Shown here one piece after another: positions 4,169-6,262 of a stretch of 6,262 nucleotides of DNA (position 1 is the first letter of the stretch; every line of letters begins with the position of its first letter). This stretch comes from Caldisericaceae bacterium (GTDB taxonomy: Bacteria > Calditrichota > Calditrichia > Calditrichales > Calditrichaceae). Both the position numbers and the translations under genes were made by a program. Below the pieces are notes generated by a model. The model did not search any database and was not told the DNA's origin. It was given only the letters and a program-made list of their open reading frames with translations. The stretch lies in assembly GCA_021160885.1 (NCBI GenBank), contig JAGHBR010000278.1, positions 1-6,262 of the forward strand, in the 5' to 3' direction.

Positions 4169-6262
4169 CTATTTCTCAACCGACAATCGATCAAGCAAAA
4201 AGGCGTAATCAAAGGCCACTTCCTTCAGGTAATCGTACCTGCCTGAAGCGCCCATATGTCCGGCGCCCATGTTGGTCTTCAGCAGCAACAAATTGTCGTC
4301 GGTTTTAGTAGCCCGCAATTTAGCCACCCACTTGGCCGGTTCCCAGTAACTTACCCGCGGATCGTTCAAACCAGCTGTCACCAGAATGTTGGGATAGTCC
4401 TGAGCCGTTACATTGTCGTAAGGGGAATACGACTTGATGTACCAATAGAACTTTTCCTCATTTGGATTCCCCCACTCGTCGTATTCGATCACCGTTAAAG
4501 GAAGCGTCGGATCGAGCATGGTGTTGAGCACATCCACAAAGGGAACGTGGGCAACCACGGCTTTGAACAAATCCGGCCGTATGTTGGTTACAGCGCCCAT
4601 TAATAAACCGCCGGCGCTACCGCCCATAATGGAGAGGTGTTCAGGTGAAGTAAAACCTTCATTAATTAAATGCTGAGCGCAGGCGATGAAATCGGTGAAG
4701 GTATTTTTCTTTTTCAACAATTTTCCATCTTCGTACCACTGGCGTCCCAGATCACCGCCACCTCTAATGTGACCAATGGCGTAAACAAATCCACGATCTA
4801 CCAGACTGAAGATGTTCGAATTGAAGCGTAGATTAATACTTACGCCATAAGAACCATATCCGTAAAGCAGAGCCGGATTGTTACCGTCTTTTTTAAGACC
4901 TTTTTTATAAATCAGTGAAACAGGTACTTTAACCCCGTCTCTAGCCGTGGCCCAGACGCGCTCCATCTGATAAGCCTCAGGCTTGTAATTTGGTACTTCG
5001 CGCCGCTTTTTAAGTTCTCTTTCTCTGGTCTTTAAATTGTAATCGTAAATCGAAGAAGGGGTGATTAAACTCTGGTAATTGAAGCGTAAAGTCTGAATGT
5101 CGTATTCGGCATTTCCGGTAAAATTGACCGTGTATAAAGGTTCTTCAAATTTAATGTAATGATCTTTACCGCTGCTCAGGTCTTTGACCAGAATTTGCCT
5201 TAACCCCTGATCGCGCAGTAATACTGCCAGATAGTTTTTAAACGCCTCCACTTCTTCCAACATAACCTGCGGATTATGAGGAATGATTTCCTGCCAGTAA
5301 CGCTCCCTGATACGCTTAACCGGTGTACGCAGCAGTTTAAAATTGATGGCGTCTTTATTAATCAAGAAATAAAAATAGTCGCCCTGATGTACCAGGCTGT
5401 ACTCCACTTTGTACTCACGAGGTCTAAAGACTCTAAAAGCCGCCTGTGGCCGGTCAGCAGGTAAAAACCGAACTTCTGAAGTCACCTGACTGGCCAGATT
5501 CATGAAAATGTACTGACCACTCTTGCTACGATGGACACTGATGAAAAATTTTTCGTCTTTTTCATGGCGAACCAGTTCATCTTTTGAGGCTGGCTGCCCC
5601 AGCCGGTGACGGAACACTTTATAAGGACGTTTGGCAGCATCCAACACGGTGTAGAAGAATGTTTGATTGTCATTGGCCCAGGCCAGGCTATAGTAGGTGT
5701 TTTCGATTTTTTCCTCAAACAGCTGGCCGGTCTGTAAATCTTTGACGTATATCGTGTAAGTTTCGCTACCGGTGGTGTCCACTGAATAAGCCAAGTAACG
5801 GTGGTTTGGGCTGACATTAAAAACCCCAAGGCTAAAAAACTTATGTCCCTTGGCCAGCTCATTCTCATTCAAGATAATCTCTTCCTCCGCCTCCAGGTTG
5901 CCTTTTTTACGACAATGAATGGGATATTGCAAGCCTTTTTCCGTGCGTGTGTAATAATAATAGGGCCCTTTTTTGACCGGCACGGAAACATCAGTCTCTT
6001 TAATTCGGCCTAACATTTCCCGGTACAATTTTTCCTGAAGCTCTTTGGTGTGGGCCATCATGGCCTCGGTGTAAGTATTTTCTGCCTTCAGGTAGTCGAT
6101 GACTTCCGGATTTTCCCGATTGCGCAACCAGTGATAGTAATCTACCCGCACATCATTAAACATGGTGTCACGATGGGCAATCTTCTTAGCTATCGGCGGT
6201 TGAACTTTGTTCGATTGACAACTCATCATTAAAATTCCTGCTGTTAATAACAACCCAAAAAT
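4169..6262 (-). CDS. Oligopeptidase B-like S9A serine peptidase, predicted lipoprotein; 5' end outside window
   Basis: Prolyl oligopeptidase-family peptidase that cleaves short peptides, here most like oligopeptidase B (after Arg/Lys). Numbering from the TTG codon at 6253: an N-terminal segment with DYYHWLR (38-44), a beta-propeller region (about 90-420, shown by repeated strand patterns rather than motifs), then the alpha/beta-hydrolase domain (about 430-694). The catalytic triad is Ser546 in GGSAGG, Asp631 in LNDPRV and His666 in GAGHMG. The oligopeptidase B hallmark EYDEWGNP (590-597) keeps the first acidic P1-pocket residue (Glu590) and has Asp592 at the second, normally Glu. The first residues (IFGLLLTAGILMM then Ser-Cys12) form a hydrophobic signal core and lipobox-like site, so the protein is probably lipidated and exported. 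The frame stays open to the window edge (ATT TTT GGG before TTG) and the basic n-region is missing, so the true start lies beyond base 6262; the TTG is not the start. It ends with TAG just before a strong terminator. Family call secure; exact specificity inferred. Confidence 0.92.
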   Translation of the reverse strand: MFGLLLTAGILMMSCQSNKVQPPIAKKIAHRDTMFNDVRVDYYHWLRNRENPEVIDYLKAENTYTEAMMAHTKELQEKLYREMLGRIKETDVSVPVKKGPYYYYTRTEKGLQYPIHCRKKGNLEAEEEIILNENELAKGHKFFSLGVFNVSPNHRYLAYSVDTTGSETYTIYVKDLQTGQLFEEKIENTYYSLAWANDNQTFFYTVLDAAKRPYKVFRHRLGQPASKDELVRHEKDEKFFISVHRSKSGQYIFMNLASQVTSEVRFLPADRPQAAFRVFRPREYKVEYSLVHQGDYFYFLINKDAINFKLLRTPVKRIRERYWQEIIPHNPQVMLEEVEAFKNYLAVLLRDQGLRQILVKDLSSGKDHYIKFEEPLYTVNFTGNAEYDIQTLRFNYQSLITPSSIYDYNLKTRERELKKRREVPNYKPEAYQMERVWATARDGVKVPVSLIYKKGLKKDGNNPALLYGYGSYGVSINLRFNSNIFSLVDRGFVYAIGHIRGGGDLGRQWYEDGKLLKKKNTFTDFIACAQHLINEGFTSPEHLSIMGGSAGGLLMGAVTNIRPDLFKAVVAHVPFVDVLNTMLDPTLPLTVIEYDEWGNPNEEKFYWYIKSYSPYDNVTAQDYPNILVTAGLNDPRVSYWEPAKWVAKLRATKTDDNLLLLKTNMGAGHMGASGRYDYLKEVAFDYAFLLDRLSVEK

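Noticed and set aside
5500..5868. 122-residue minus-strand frame within the peptidase
   Set aside because: Same strand but another frame of intact oligopeptidase B coding sequence; the peptidase frame carries the family motifs on either side without a break, so this is a chance frame.
6251..6253. TTG at 6253 as the start codon of the peptidase
   Set aside because: The frame is still open and hydrophobic upstream (Ile-Phe-Gly) to the window edge, and a signal peptide needs a charged n-region; the start must lie outside the window.

Overview
This window looks like ordinary bacterial chromosome of moderate G+C (by eye, low-to-mid 40s percent), carrying core and housekeeping-type genes. I see no phage, transposon, CRISPR or tRNA/rRNA signature. 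The host appears to be a Gram-negative bacterium. An S9 peptidase carries a lipoprotein signal, and the pyrophosphatase is of the long subgroup that I know from chlamydiae and planctomycetes. Together with the A+T-rich spacers, this is compatible with the FCB/PVC side of the tree (for example Calditrichota or a Bacteroidota relative). That placement is an impression, not a demonstration.

Layout from left to right: (1) the 3' two-thirds of htpG (Hsp90 chaperone), plus strand, its 5' end cut by the window, ending in a clear intrinsic terminator. (2) A convergent sirtuin (NAD-dependent protein deacylase) gene, minus strand, with its own weaker terminator hairpin. (3) A minus-strand gene for an unrecognised five-helix membrane protein with a periplasmic beta-rich domain and two intramembrane IPH motifs. 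(4) Divergent from it, a plus-strand family I inorganic pyrophosphatase gene that is broken. A 4-bp tandem duplication shifts the frame near the start, and an amber codon interrupts the frame 27 codons before the natural end, yet every catalytic residue I can place is still present. (5) A gene-free stretch of about 370 bases with short tandem octamers, several hairpins and a strong terminator. (6) A minus-strand oligopeptidase B-like S9A serine peptidase, apparently an exported lipoprotein, its 5' end cut by the right edge.

The genes do not form one pathway. HtpG, the sirtuin, the pyrophosphatase and the peptidase are independent functions with their own transcription signals. The points most worth a second look are the recent-looking decay of the pyrophosphatase gene, set among intact neighbours, and the uncharacterised membrane protein. 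An imperfect palindrome overlaps the predicted promoter between those two divergent genes. I did not find a convincing new multi-gene system here.
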